From NCBI GenBank assembly GCA_018822845.1, contig JAHJJD010000094.1, forward strand, positions 1-46,541: DNA of 46,541 nt, written 5' to 3'. Positions within the stretch are counted from its first letter, which is position 1; each line of letters starts with the position of its first letter. Source of the stretch: Gammaproteobacteria bacterium (lineage in GTDB: Bacteria > Pseudomonadota > Gammaproteobacteria > Thiotrichales > Thiotrichaceae). Made by a program: the position numbers and the translations under genes. The notes below the pieces were generated by a model. That model worked only from the letters and a program-made list of their open reading frames with translations. It made no database searches and was not told the DNA's origin. Positions 32,309 through 43,857 of the stretch are shown here, in pieces.

Positions 32309-32320
32309 CTATGTGGATAG
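32309..32320. promoter_or_regulatory. Candidate antitoxin operator
   Basis: CTAT-GTGG-ATAG inverted repeat between the ribosome site of the DUF1778 antitoxin and its likely promoter. Antitoxins of this fold bind short palindromes at this position; no footprint can be inferred beyond that. Confidence 0.3.
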
Positions 32321-32419
32321 TCTAGGAGGAATGATGTGGTTTGTACACCCAATGGCAATCCATTTTAAGTGAAAATCCATCGAGTCTTGATACATTGATA
32401 TTTACGGTTTTCTCTACCA

Positions 32420-32833
32420 TCAAATAATCACATCAAACGCCCGCAATTCATGCCCTACTGCTACGCGATAAACAAAAAAGTCATTACGGTCAACGGTAAA
32501 TACACGATTTGTTCCCAGCCGTTGTGCTGCCACAACCAGCGACGCATCGGCAAGATCCATTGGGCGGTCAATATACTTTTCCATTAGGCTCAATGCGGTG
32601 CTGACAGCAGACTCATCCATAAACCAGACGCTTAAGGCTTTGCGCTCGATGAATTGGCGCAACGCTTTGCTGCCTTGGCTATCGGGGGATAACAGATGAA
32701 ATACTTCGGTCAGTACCGGAATGGTAGTGATCAGTGGCTCACGGATGGTTTTCAGCAAACTACTACAGTGTTTATGATAAGGGTCTTGCGGGTCAAACAG
32801 GGCTACCAATGGCCCGGTATCCATTAAAATCAT
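32420..32833 (-). CDS. PIN-domain toxin (VapC-like ribonuclease)
   Basis: 137 aa. PIN-domain acids are all present: Asp5 (MILMDTGPL), Glu43 (VLTEVFHL), Asp96 (DLADASLV) and Asp115 (VFTVDRNDF). It would cut tRNA or rRNA with Mg2+ and is held in check by the antitoxin encoded just upstream. The ATG overlaps the antitoxin stop by 4 bp. It lies 130 bp from the GNAT pair, so two toxin-antitoxin modules are in tandem. Confidence 0.88.
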   Translation of the reverse strand: MILMDTGPLVALFDPQDPYHKHCSSLLKTIREPLITTIPVLTEVFHLLSPDSQGSKALRQFIERKALSVWFMDESAVSTALSLMEKYIDRPMDLADASLVVAAQRLGTNRVFTVDRNDFFVYRVAVGHELRAFDVII

Positions 32834-33081
32834 CGGGCGTGCTTTTTCAGAAGAAGTTCACGGATACCTTGTTTTGCCCGATTCGACGGTGCTTTCGCAT
32901 AGCCGCCTTGCCCCAAATCCAGTGATTGGTAGATGGCAAAAGCATCTGGCACTGCCTGTTGTTCAAGCACTGGGACAGAGCGGTACTTGGTAACGATAAA
33001 CTCCACAAAATGCAGAATTTCTCGCTGAATGTTTTCCGGCAGGTTGCGTGTCTGGTCAACAATCTGGTCAAAAGTTTGCAT
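32830..33081 (-). CDS. Antitoxin of the PIN-domain toxin (DUF2281/VapB-like)
   Basis: 83 aa from ATG 33081 (MQTFDQIVDQTRNLPENIQR); TTG 33096 is an alternative. The N-terminal helix EILHFVEFIVTKY resembles the DUF2281 class, small partners often found before PIN toxins. The C-terminal part (GGYAKAPSNRAKQGIRELL) probably binds the toxin. Assignment leans on the 4-bp overlap with the PIN gene and on size. Confidence 0.75.
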   Translation of the reverse strand: MQTFDQIVDQTRNLPENIQREILHFVEFIVTKYRSVPVLEQQAVPDAFAIYQSLDLGQGGYAKAPSNRAKQGIRELLLKKHAR

Positions 33082-33112
33082 GGTATTAATCTGCAAGTGG
33101 TTAATGCTTAAC

Positions 33113-33140
33113 AGTATACGCCGGACGCAATCAGGGGCAA
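33113..33140 (-). promoter_or_regulatory. Sigma-70-type promoter for the VapBC-like pair
   Basis: Minus strand TTGCCC (33140-33135), 16-bp spacer, TATACT (33118-33113), about 32 bp before the antitoxin ATG. The -10 matches five of six consensus bases, the -35 four of six. Confidence 0.5.
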
Positions 33141-33144
33141 GAGC

Positions 33145-35535
<2,391 letters not shown>

Positions 35536-35614
35536 TAGGGCATTTCCATCAAGTTTCAGTTGCCGATTGTACCAAAAGCCCCATCTGCGTGTGGAAGGTT
35601 TGAAAAATGAAGGC

Positions 35615-36994
35615 TTAGCTTTTCCAGCTTTTTTGGATAACCTGTTTATCCAGCAAAAAATACACCCACTCCCGCCCCTCTTTCTGCTTGCGGAATAATC
35701 CCAGGTCTACCAAGCCATTGAGTGCCGCCGCTGCCGTGTTGTAGGAGCAGCCAAGGTTGCTTTCCACGCCGCGCACCGTAAAGTGTTGGTTGCTGTCGTC
35801 CTTGGCGATGTTGAACAGCATCCGTTGCTTGTCATTCAGTTGGCGATAGAGTCCGCTATCCCACAGCCAACGGTCAAACGCCTCAATGTCGCGGCGTATT
35901 TTCTGGTAGGTATCGAGGAATCCCCGAATCGCCCGCACAATAATTCTGCATTGGTAATCAATGAAGTAGGTTAAATCCATGCCATCCGTTTCGGTGTAAA
36001 GGTAAGACTTTCCGTACTGGATCGGGGCTTTTTTCAATAGGGTACTGATGGCGATATAACGAAAAGCGGTGTAATCGTGCTTAAACATGAACCAGTAAAA
36101 CAGCCCGCGAGCAACCCGCCCATTGCCATCGCGGAACGGGTGTTCATACCCGATCGTAAAGTGCAGGGTAATTGCCTTGACCAGTGTATGGATGTAGGCG
36201 TTGCTTTCTGCATCATCGTGGCAAGTATTGATCCAGTCAGCGAAGCGCCTCAAGCGTTCCTTCAGGGCGGTTGCTGGCGGTGGCTGATGGACGATCTCGT
36301 CATCTTTGCCAATGACGACAACATCATCAGTACGCCGAAAACGTCCCGGTGTGTATTTGTTATCATCAATGCCTTCTACGCCAATGCGGTGCAGGTCAGC
36401 GATGAATTCGATACTGAGCGGCTGGTGACGTTGTTCCCATGCAAACTGCATCATCCTGAAATTACCCAGAATCATTTTTTCATCCGGGGTACGCGGTTTG
36501 CGTTTACGTTTCAGCATCTCTTTGGCCACCAGCGTGGTCGTCGCAGCCCCTTCGAGTTGGCTGCTGCTGATCGCTTCATCCTCAATCAGATCATTGATGA
36601 GATAGTGATTCAGTTGTGTTTTTTCACCAATTTTGCTGCTCATCAAGTCGAGCGCTGAGGCACTGGTGTGCCGATCCACCATCGACAATGCCTGCTGGAT
36701 CGCGGGGGTTTGCAGGTATTGGCAGGTAGCCGCAGGGTCGCCCAAGGCTACCAATGGGGTTAATTGTTTGTCGCGTGAAAAACGCAGTACCGCCCACACC
36801 CATTCCGCATTCAGCTCAGGTTTGACCCGATAACGCATTTCATCGAAGTGCAGGTAACGCCCTTTCTCATCCACAGGACGCTGAAAAGCCATGTATTCCA
36901 TCAGCTTGTCAGGGCAACGCTGGTTGATTTCAACAACCGCCTCTGCGAATGCAGCAGTCGGGGTTTGATCCTTGAAGGGTGGATGCTTGATCAT
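35615..36994 (-). CDS. Fic-domain protein 1 (class II, with C-terminal winged helix)
   Basis: 459 aa. Canonical Fic motif [12 protein letters not shown], with catalytic His, and the inhibitory helix SSQLEG (class II, N-terminal of the Fic core), so activity is expected to be self-restrained. N-terminal DUF4172-like region, then a C-terminal winged-helix segment ([21 protein letters not shown]). Fic enzymes transfer AMP or another nucleotide moiety to protein hydroxyls. Target unknown. It lies between YgiQ and the divergent nucleotidyltransferase pair. Confidence 0.88.
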   Translation of the reverse strand: MIKHPPFKDQTPTAAFAEAVVEINQRCPDKLMEYMAFQRPVDEKGRYLHFDEMRYRVKPELNAEWVWAVLRFSRDKQLTPLVALGDPAATCQYLQTPAIQQALSMVDRHTSASALDLMSSKIGEKTQLNHYLINDLIEDEAISSSQLEGAATTTLVAKEMLKRKRKPRTPDEKMILGNFRMMQFAWEQRHQPLSIEFIADLHRIGVEGIDDNKYTPGRFRRTDDVVVIGKDDEIVHQPPPATALKERLRRFADWINTCHDDAESNAYIHTLVKAITLHFTIGYEHPFRDGNGRVARGLFYWFMFKHDYTAFRYIAISTLLKKAPIQYGKSYLYTETDGMDLTYFIDYQCRIIVRAIRGFLDTYQKIRRDIEAFDRWLWDSGLYRQLNDKQRMLFNIAKDDSNQHFTVRGVESNLGCSYNTAAAALNGLVDLGLFRKQKEGREWVYFLLDKQVIQKSWKS

Positions 36995-37095
36995 CTTTTA
37001 TCTCAGAAGTGCATACAATTGAAATCATTATAGCTAAAACTGCATTTTTGTTTCAAAATATATGAAATTTGAGATAAAGAGGTCGGCCAGTACGT

Positions 37096-38004
37096 ATGAG
37101 CAGCCACATCCAGTCACTCCAGCAAAAAAAGCTCCTGCCCAGCCCGCCGGATTTTCTCAGCAGTGCCGTGCAGTACGAAGTCATCATGGGTTCGGTGGCG
37201 TATGGGGTCAGCAACGACAGTTCGGACATGGACATCTACGCCTTTGCGATTCCGCCCAAGACCATGATGTTTCCGCATTTGCGCGGTGAAATTCCGGGTT
37301 TTGATAACTACTCGGTGCAATTCGAGCAGTACCAGCAGCACCATATCCGCGATGCGGCAGCACTCGGTGGCAAGGGGCGGGTGTATGACGTGACGGTGTT
37401 TGCGATTGCCAAGTATTTCCGCCTGTTGAGCGAGAATAACCCCAACATTATCGACAGCCTGTATGTGCCGGAGAATTGCGTGCTGTATGCCTCGCCCATC
37501 GGCAAGCTGGTGCGCGAGCGGCGGCAATTGTTTTTGCACAAGGGCTGCTGGGCGAAGTTCAAGGGCTATGCCTATGGGCAGATGCACAAAATCCGTACCA
37601 AACAGCCGGAGGGCAAGCGCAAGGCACTGACGGAGCAATTCGGTTATGACGTGAAATTTGCCTACCACGTGGTGCGCTTGTTGGGTGAGGTTGAGCAATT
37701 GCTGATGCATCAGGATATGGATTTGCAGCGTGATGCCGAGCAGATGAAAGCGATCCGCCGGGGTGAATGGACGCTGCCGCAACTGGAAGATTACTTTGCC
37801 CGCAAGGAAGCCGATCTGGAACGGGTGTATCTCGCCAGCCGCTTGCCGGATGCGCCGGATACGGCTGCCATCCGCCAGTTGCTGACGGATTGTCTGGAAC
37901 AGCATTTCGGCTCGATCAGCGAGGCGGTGAGCCGTCCGCACGCGGCTGAGCGGGCGTTGGAGGAGATTGAGCAGGTGTTGCAGCGGTATCAGGGGAAGGT
38001 GTAA
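37096..38004 (+). CDS. Nucleotidyltransferase-fold protein (YcgL/DNA polymerase beta superfamily) 1
   Basis: 302 aa. The nucleotidyltransferase signature GS-x10-DxD is intact: GSVAYGVSNDSSDMDIYAF. The remaining part is helical with many charged residues (KGCWAKFKGYAYGQMHKI, about 150-170). YcgL-type proteins are found in phages and bacteria; their substrate is unknown. The stop at 38004 is directly followed by the ATG of a second, related gene, so the two are made together. ATG 37096 is used. Confidence 0.8.
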   Translation: MSSHIQSLQQKKLLPSPPDFLSSAVQYEVIMGSVAYGVSNDSSDMDIYAFAIPPKTMMFPHLRGEIPGFDNYSVQFEQYQQHHIRDAAALGGKGRVYDVTVFAIAKYFRLLSENNPNIIDSLYVPENCVLYASPIGKLVRERRQLFLHKGCWAKFKGYAYGQMHKIRTKQPEGKRKALTEQFGYDVKFAYHVVRLLGEVEQLLMHQDMDLQRDAEQMKAIRRGEWTLPQLEDYFARKEADLERVYLASRLPDAPDTAAIRQLLTDCLEQHFGSISEAVSRPHAAERALEEIEQVLQRYQGKV

Positions 38005-38781
38005 ATGCAGGAACGGATTAATACCAGCATCCGCACGGAAGTGTTGGGCAAGCTGGAGGAGCTGGCTCACCAGCATCAGGTGACGATTATTAGCGCGATT
38101 GAAAGCGGCAGCCGTTCGTGGGGCTTTCCTTCGCCGGACAGTGATTACGATGTGCGCTTTGTGTATGCCCATGCGCCAGAGTGGTACATCCAGCTTGACC
38201 CGGAACGCGATGTGATCGAACTGCCCGTCAACGCGGTGCTGGATATTGGCGGTTGGGATGTGCGCAAGGCGATGACACTCGCTAACAGTGGTAACAGCGT
38301 GATTCAGGAATGGCTGATTTCACCGCTGGTTTACTGCGAAGACCCGCAACGGGCGGCACTGCTGCGTGAGATGGTGGCGCGTACCTTCAACGCCAAGGCG
38401 ACGTTCCACCATTACAGCGCGATGGCGCACAATATGATTGTTGCGCTGGATGCGCCGGACATCAAGCTGAAGCGGTTCTTTTACATCAGCCGCGCCATCC
38501 TGAGCGCGTTGTGGGTGATGCGCGAACACACGATGCCTACCGTGGTGTTCGCGGATTTGTTGCAGGCATTGACGGACGATGTGGCGGTGCTGGAGGCGTT
38601 TCAGCGGCAGATTCGGGATAAGGCGACCAAAACCGAAGCGGAAACGGGGGCGGTTGATCCGCTGTGTGTGGCGTTTGTGCGGGCGGCGTATCGGGAGGTG
38701 ATGGCGGCGGATGTGGATAAGTTGCCGCCGCGTCGGGGGGCGTTGGGGAATGGGGATTTGCGGAACTATTTGATAACTTAA
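38005..38781 (+). CDS. Nucleotidyltransferase-fold protein (YcgL/DNA polymerase beta superfamily) 2
   Basis: 258 aa. GSRSWGFPSPDSDYDVRF carries the full GS-x10-DxD metal and nucleotide-binding motif. It is similar in layout to the preceding gene but clearly divergent. Both keep the acidic residues, so both may be active. Zero spacing to the first gene suggests a two-protein unit. The pair lies between Fic protein 1 and the Gabija genes. Function unknown; nucleotidylation of RNA or protein is possible from the fold only. Confidence 0.8.
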   Translation: MQERINTSIRTEVLGKLEELAHQHQVTIISAIESGSRSWGFPSPDSDYDVRFVYAHAPEWYIQLDPERDVIELPVNAVLDIGGWDVRKAMTLANSGNSVIQEWLISPLVYCEDPQRAALLREMVARTFNAKATFHHYSAMAHNMIVALDAPDIKLKRFFYISRAILSALWVMREHTMPTVVFADLLQALTDDVAVLEAFQRQIRDKATKTEAETGAVDPLCVAFVRAAYREVMAADVDKLPPRRGALGNGDLRNYLIT

Positions 38782-38969
38782 TAAGCGTTGAGCTAGAATC
38801 AATCAAGTCTGACATCCTTGAGTTACTGTCTTATTCTCTGATGTGATTTTAAGTCGAATGTGGATCTCGCAGTTTATTTGATGCTTTTCTTTGCTAAAAC
38901 AACAGGATGGAGATGCTAGGCTGCATGTTTTTCTAAATTTTTTAACTTAATTTTTATATTTAAAAGTCT

Positions 38970-40805
38970 ATGCATTTATCCCGAATCGTTATCAGAAATT
39001 TCAGAAACTTCCGTATGCTTGATGTCGTGATTCGGGAGGGAGTTACATGTGTCATCGGAGAGAATAACGCAGGCAAGACCAATCTGCTACATGCGCTTCG
39101 CCTAGCAATCGACACTAACTTGTCATCGTCTTACCGTATTTTACTTCCACATGACATCCATGCTGGCGAAGATTTTGTGATACCTAATCAGGTTATCATC
39201 TCCGTTGAGTTTGTTCACTACAAGGACTCAATCAATGACACAGCGCTTTTTGGAAGCTGTGAGGTAGTAGAAGACTGCGCCCGCATCCACTATCGGTTTA
39301 GACCTAGACGTGAGGTGCGAGAGCAGATTGAGAATGAAGAACGACAACCTGTTGGGCTTTCTTTATCGGAGGACTACCATTTCGAACTTACAGGTGGTGG
39401 TGCGGCAGACCCTGCTACAGTTAATTGGGATGAAGATCTCGGAACGGCCTTAAGATTCGGGGATCTCCAAGCGTTTCATGTGGAATACCTTCCAGCACTT
39501 CGAGATGTTAAGAACAGCCTTAGAAATGCTTTTGACTCCCCATTAGGACGTGTTCTCAGTGTCAGTGACTTTGATGACGAAGAGAAAGAACGGCTTGTTT
39601 CGATTTTGAGAGATGCAAATTCAGCTATTGAAGCCCAGCCGACAATTGAACGTGTTGGTGGTTCTCTAAGGAGTGCCTTTTCGTCGGCATCAGGAGAGGC
39701 TCACGATATGCACCTGAAACTCGGTATGTCTGAGCCAAGTTTCACGTCATTAACGCGGTCACTGAAAATTTTGCTATCAAATGGCGAGATTAACGATTTT
39801 GAACCCGGTCGTAATGGCTTAGGTCTCAACAATATCCTTTATATCACCATGATTCTTGAGTATTTTGAGCGTCGGGTTGCTGCCGCTCGTGCATCAGGGC
39901 AGCTATTGTTGATAGAAGAACCTGAGGCGCATCTCCATCCGCAACTTCAGCGCGTTCTTTATCAGACTCTTACAGCAAAGCCTTTTCAGGCAATTCTTAC
40001 AACTCATAGCACTCATATCAGTTCGAGTGCCCCATTAGAGTCTTATGTGACCCTGACAACAGATGGGCGTTCTGCAACAAGTGGATGTACCTTGCAGGAA
40101 GCTGCTGACCTTAATCCTGAGGAAGCTGCTGACCTTAATCCTGAGGAGGCTGCTGACCTTAACCGCTTCTTGGAGGCGACCAGATCAGTTCTTCTTTACG
40201 CACGAAAAGTAATACTTGTTGAAGGGCCATCCGAGCTTTTTTTGATTCCAGCCCTGGTCAAATCTGTGATGGGAATAGATTTGGATCGTCATGGAATATC
40301 TGTTATACCAATCTTCGGTAAGCACTTCCGAATCTATGCTAAATTATTCGGCCCTAATGTGTTGCGAAAAAAATGCGCCATAATTACTGATGGTGATCTT
40401 TCTATTGAGGAATGTGAGCCAGGTATTCGTGAAGATGATGCTCTTGAGGTCACGGGCGAAAACTTTAACCAAAGTGATTATTTAAAGGTATTCGAATGCC
40501 CTGTAACTTTTGAACGTGCTATTACTGTTGAAGGAACTCTGTCTATGTTCCTTGAGGCATTAAGAGAGTGTGAATATCCAAGAGCAGTTGAAGCCTTTGA
40601 AAATGCTATTAATGAACTCTTTTGGAAAACTGATGAGCTTGAAAATCAGGCTATTCTCGCACCCTTACGTGAAATAACACTTAATTCTGCAAAACGTTGT
40701 GGGAAATCGAGGTTCGCTCAAATTGCCTCAAAACATGTTAGTTTAGCAACAGACATGCCTAATTATATCCGCGCTGCTATCGAGTGGATCATGGAGCCTG
40801 AATGA
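38970..40805 (+). CDS. gajA: Gabija defence protein GajA (OLD-family ATPase/TOPRIM nuclease)
   Basis: 611 aa. N-terminal ABC-type ATPase with GENNAGKTNLL (about 30-40), signature region and IEEPEAHLHPQLQ Walker B (about 316), then a TOPRIM nuclease part with LVEGPSE (about 417) and TDGD (about 473). GajA is a nucleotide-sensing DNA nuclease that acts with GajB against phages. It overlaps gajB by 4 bp (ATGA). DNA is visibly AT-richer than the neighbours, a sign of transfer. Between ATPase and TOPRIM there is a 24-bp tandem repeat (EEAADLNP). Another OLD/UvrD pair is the alternative. Confidence 0.88.
   Translation: MHLSRIVIRNFRNFRMLDVVIREGVTCVIGENNAGKTNLLHALRLAIDTNLSSSYRILLPHDIHAGEDFVIPNQVIISVEFVHYKDSINDTALFGSCEVVEDCARIHYRFRPRREVREQIENEERQPVGLSLSEDYHFELTGGGAADPATVNWDEDLGTALRFGDLQAFHVEYLPALRDVKNSLRNAFDSPLGRVLSVSDFDDEEKERLVSILRDANSAIEAQPTIERVGGSLRSAFSSASGEAHDMHLKLGMSEPSFTSLTRSLKILLSNGEINDFEPGRNGLGLNNILYITMILEYFERRVAAARASGQLLLIEEPEAHLHPQLQRVLYQTLTAKPFQAILTTHSTHISSSAPLESYVTLTTDGRSATSGCTLQEAADLNPEEAADLNPEEAADLNRFLEATRSVLLYARKVILVEGPSELFLIPALVKSVMGIDLDRHGISVIPIFGKHFRIYAKLFGPNVLRKKCAIITDGDLSIEECEPGIREDDALEVTGENFNQSDYLKVFECPVTFERAITVEGTLSMFLEALRECEYPRAVEAFENAINELFWKTDELENQAILAPLREITLNSAKRCGKSRFAQIASKHVSLATDMPNYIRAAIEWIMEPE
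40098..40161 (+). repeat. 24-bp tandem repeat within gajA
   Basis: GAAGCTGCTGACCTTAATCC plus TGAG is present twice exactly (40098-40121, 40122-40145) and then 16 bases of a third copy with one change. It encodes EAADLNPE units. The unit keeps the frame, so copy-number change would lengthen or shorten the protein without breaking it. Confidence 0.9.
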
Positions 40806-42544
40806 AACTCACTGATGAACAAAGAAGGGCGATTCATCATGATGGACATACTGTTATCACGGCTTGTCCCGGCAGTGGAAAGACAAGAACTATTATTGCA
40901 AAAATCCTTAGGTGTATTAACGAGCTTGTTGGGACGCCCCGCAAAATTGGCTGTATTACTTATACAAATACAGCAGTCCACGAAATTGAAAGCAGGATTC
41001 GTTCAAATGGTGTGAATGATGAAAGTTGTCATGAGGTATCGACAATTCACGCTTTCTGTCAGGCGAATATTCTGAGTAAATATTATTGGGCAACTGAAGA
41101 CTATAAAGACGGCTACATTATTCTATCCTCTGATCATGACGATTATGCAAAAGTTGTTGATGAAGTCGGAAGAGATTATAAATTAGATAGCTATGCAAGG
41201 TCTCAGTTTGAAAGTCTGAACAGAAGCCCTGATGGCTCTCCGCTATCAAGTAGTATTCCTGAAGAAGCTGTAAATGTCTTCTGGAGAAAATTAGCAGAAG
41301 AAGGCTATATTGATTTTTGCAATATCATTTATCATTCCTACCGTATATTAAAAGACAATCCATCTATAGCACATAATTTATCCTGCCGCTTTGCCTATCT
41401 ATTGGTTGACGAATTCCAAGATACTTCTACGCTTCAGGTAGAGTTATTGAAACTCATCCATGCCCAAGGACACACTAAATTTTTTTTGGTAGGAGATCCC
41501 GAACAATCAATTTACAGTTTTGCAGGTGCACGGCGGGAGTTAATGATGGATTTTGCTGAGACTATAGGTGCTCAGAAATTTCCTGTTTTAGGTAATTTTC
41601 GGACAACAAGACCTTTAGTAGATTCTGCCGAACGTCTTATTCCACGACAACCGCCAATGCTATCGGCAAGCTCCAAGAGCTTATTAAATCCTTCGATTTC
41701 ATATATTCATACTGGAAGTAGTTTTGCTGCTGTGACTGATTATTTCATACCATTTCTTAATGCAAATAATATCGACTATGGAAATGCTGCAATCCTTGCT
41801 CCAAATTGGTTTGTTTTACTTCCTCTAGGAAAGCAGCTTCGGGAATATGGGATTCCTGTCGTTGGTCCGGGAGCTAGACCCTATAAACGTAAATATTTAC
41901 TTGGAAGAATTGCAGAACAGGTTTGCGCCTATCTCGAAAGTGCTTCTCCTGAAATTTTGCGTCAGCTAGAAAAAGAGCTTTTTGCAATTGCCAGCGAGTT
42001 AACAGGTAAGCCTGTTTTTCAAATATTTTCTTATGTTGGAATGAAAACTGTTCAACGAATTTTGCGTGAAGGGCAAAGGTTGTGTCAGCTTCATGAGGGT
42101 GCGAAAGATTGGTTGAACGAGGTTGCACTAGTCTTTGAAAACATCCTCATTGAAGATCGTATTATCCCTAGTAGTTTCTTTGGATGCTTGAGAGATTCTA
42201 AAGACGAAATGTTTGATGAAATGAGAAAGCATCATATTGATATTGAGAATATGGCATTAGCCGATCTTGGTATGCTCGCAGATCCCCGAAAGAATATGAA
42301 ATTAATGACAATGCATACGGCTAAAGGTCGTGAATTTGAAGCCGTGGCAATTATTTGTGCTCATGATGGACTTATTCCCTACCATAATTATTACAATCAT
42401 TTAACAGATGATGCTTTAAGTGAATCGCGCCGATTATTTTATGTGGCGATGACTCGTGCTGAAAGAGGTTTGTTTATTTTTTCTTCCAATAATAATAAAA
42501 ATCTTCCTCCTAGTAGATTTATTGCTGAGCTTGATTTAGAGTGA
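40802..42544 (+). CDS. gajB: Gabija defence protein GajB (UvrD-like helicase)
   Basis: 580 aa. SF1A helicase motifs: ACPGSGKT (about 21), VDEFQDTS (about 201), GDPEQSIYSFAGA (about 229), MTMHTAKGREFEAV (about 502) and VAMTRAERGLFIF (about 547). GajB binds DNA ends and is coupled to the GajA nuclease during phage infection. It is translated from an ATG overlapping the gajA stop. Somewhat longer than the 494-aa founding member. It ends 50 bp before the convergent Fic gene. Confidence 0.88.
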   Translation: MKLTDEQRRAIHHDGHTVITACPGSGKTRTIIAKILRCINELVGTPRKIGCITYTNTAVHEIESRIRSNGVNDESCHEVSTIHAFCQANILSKYYWATEDYKDGYIILSSDHDDYAKVVDEVGRDYKLDSYARSQFESLNRSPDGSPLSSSIPEEAVNVFWRKLAEEGYIDFCNIIYHSYRILKDNPSIAHNLSCRFAYLLVDEFQDTSTLQVELLKLIHAQGHTKFFLVGDPEQSIYSFAGARRELMMDFAETIGAQKFPVLGNFRTTRPLVDSAERLIPRQPPMLSASSKSLLNPSISYIHTGSSFAAVTDYFIPFLNANNIDYGNAAILAPNWFVLLPLGKQLREYGIPVVGPGARPYKRKYLLGRIAEQVCAYLESASPEILRQLEKELFAIASELTGKPVFQIFSYVGMKTVQRILREGQRLCQLHEGAKDWLNEVALVFENILIEDRIIPSSFFGCLRDSKDEMFDEMRKHHIDIENMALADLGMLADPRKNMKLMTMHTAKGREFEAVAIICAHDGLIPYHNYYNHLTDDALSESRRLFYVAMTRAERGLFIFSSNNNKNLPPSRFIAELDLE

Positions 42545-42595
42545 CTTTTAAATATTCTTGTTTTAGAAAGGTTGTTAATCGAGTGGGTAACATGT

Positions 42596-43732
42596 TCATC
42601 TCGTAAACAACCCCAGATATTCCCTAAACACAAACAGCCGATTACGCCGCTGCCCGGTGATTTCAGCCAACACCCCATAACTAACCAAATCATCAACCAG
42701 CGACCCTGCCGTTTTTTGCGTGGTTTCCAAAAGCTCCGTAACCGTTTTCACATCAACAACCGGCTTCCGGTAGAGGTAGCGCATAAGCTGTTGCGCATTC
42801 TCCTGCCGCCGTACACCGAAGCGCGGCAATACATCCCTGTCGATACGCTCTTTGAGCAGCAATATGCTTTTGAATACGGCAATGGAAGATTGCGCCGTTT
42901 CCACCACACCATGCAGGAAAAACAACAGCCATTCACGTAGGTGGTTGCCCTGCCTGACCGCCATCAGGTGATCGACATAGGCCGTTTTGTTGCGCTCGAA
43001 ATAATCCGACAAATACAACGCCGGTTTGGCAAGAATCTGTTCGGAAGCCAGATACAGTGGAACCAGTAACCGCCCCAGCCGCCCGTTGCCATCCAGAAAC
43101 GGATGAATCGTTTCAAACTGGTAATGTGCAATCGCAATCTTGAGCAGTGGTGATACATAGTGCGTGTCGTCGTGCAGGAATTTTTCCAGATCACTCATCA
43201 ACTCACCAACCCACTCATGGTGCGGAGGAACAAACACCGCGTTTTTCAGGCTAACGCCAATCCAGTTCTGGCTGGTGCGAAATTCACCGGGCTGTTTGGT
43301 TGCACCTCTGACTCCTTGCAACAGGGTAGCGTGCGCCTCCCGCAACAAGCGGTTGGAAAGAGGTAGGGTTTCCAGCCGCGCCACGGCATAATTCAGCGCC
43401 TGAATGTAGTTCTGCACTTCCGCCCAATCGTCACGTTTCTCTGGCGCGACATCATCAGCATCCTTGAAAGCGTCTTCGACATTCGTTTGCGTGCCTTCAA
43501 TGCGGCTTGAGTAAGTCGCTTCCTTGGCAACATACATCTGGATGAAAAAGTCGACATTCGGCACTAATTGCGAAAACGCATTCAGCTCACCCAATGCGCG
43601 GTCAGCCTGACTCAGTAGGTGCGACAGGGCAGGATCAGCGATCACCCAAGGATGATTGATTAGGGATGGCATGAAGCTCTGGTACTCATATTGAGCTTCA
43701 TAATGACCAGATTGGTACTCAGATAGATTCAT
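42596..43732 (-). CDS. Fic-domain protein 2 (class II, with C-terminal winged helix)
   Basis: 378 aa. Inhibitory motif SSRIEGT near residue 75, active loop HPFLDGNGRLGR, and a C-terminal winged-helix region (VTELLETTQKTAGSLVDDLV). This is the common Fic/DUF4172-type architecture of about 370 aa. It is expected to AMPylate a protein target. The upstream region carries two imperfect copies of a TTTCTA-type repeat (43752-43777 and 43823-43848), possibly operators. Convergent with gajB. Confidence 0.9.
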   Translation of the reverse strand: MNLSEYQSGHYEAQYEYQSFMPSLINHPWVIADPALSHLLSQADRALGELNAFSQLVPNVDFFIQMYVAKEATYSSRIEGTQTNVEDAFKDADDVAPEKRDDWAEVQNYIQALNYAVARLETLPLSNRLLREAHATLLQGVRGATKQPGEFRTSQNWIGVSLKNAVFVPPHHEWVGELMSDLEKFLHDDTHYVSPLLKIAIAHYQFETIHPFLDGNGRLGRLLVPLYLASEQILAKPALYLSDYFERNKTAYVDHLMAVRQGNHLREWLLFFLHGVVETAQSSIAVFKSILLLKERIDRDVLPRFGVRRQENAQQLMRYLYRKPVVDVKTVTELLETTQKTAGSLVDDLVSYGVLAEITGQRRNRLFVFREYLGLFTR

Positions 43733-43751
43733 ATTTTAGAAAGTGGCATGG

Positions 43752-43848
43752 TTTCTACAATAAGAAAAACTATAATGGAGATTCTCACCGTAGCCAAGTT
43801 CTTATTGGAGAAAGCCACTAACTTTCTATAATAAGGAAATCTATATTG
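43752..43848. repeat. Imperfect direct repeats upstream of Fic gene 2
   Basis: TTTCTACAATAAGAAAAACT-type (43752-43777) and TTTCTATAATAAGGAAATCT-type (43823-43848) match at most positions over 26 bp, 71 bp apart. A shorter third match, ACTTTCTAAAAT on the minus strand, lies directly before the ATG. They lie in the 125-bp gap between two minus-strand Fic genes. Confidence 0.55.
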
Positions 43849-43857
43849 TAGGCTGAG

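Noticed and set aside
37114-38172. Minus-strand open frame (352 codons) opposite the nucleotidyltransferases
   Set aside because: The plus strand carries intact catalytic motifs in both genes; the minus frame resembles no family.
38782-38969. Search for a small gene or promoter before gajA
   Set aside because: AT-rich with no convincing small frame, ribosome site or clear -35/-10 pair; left unannotated.
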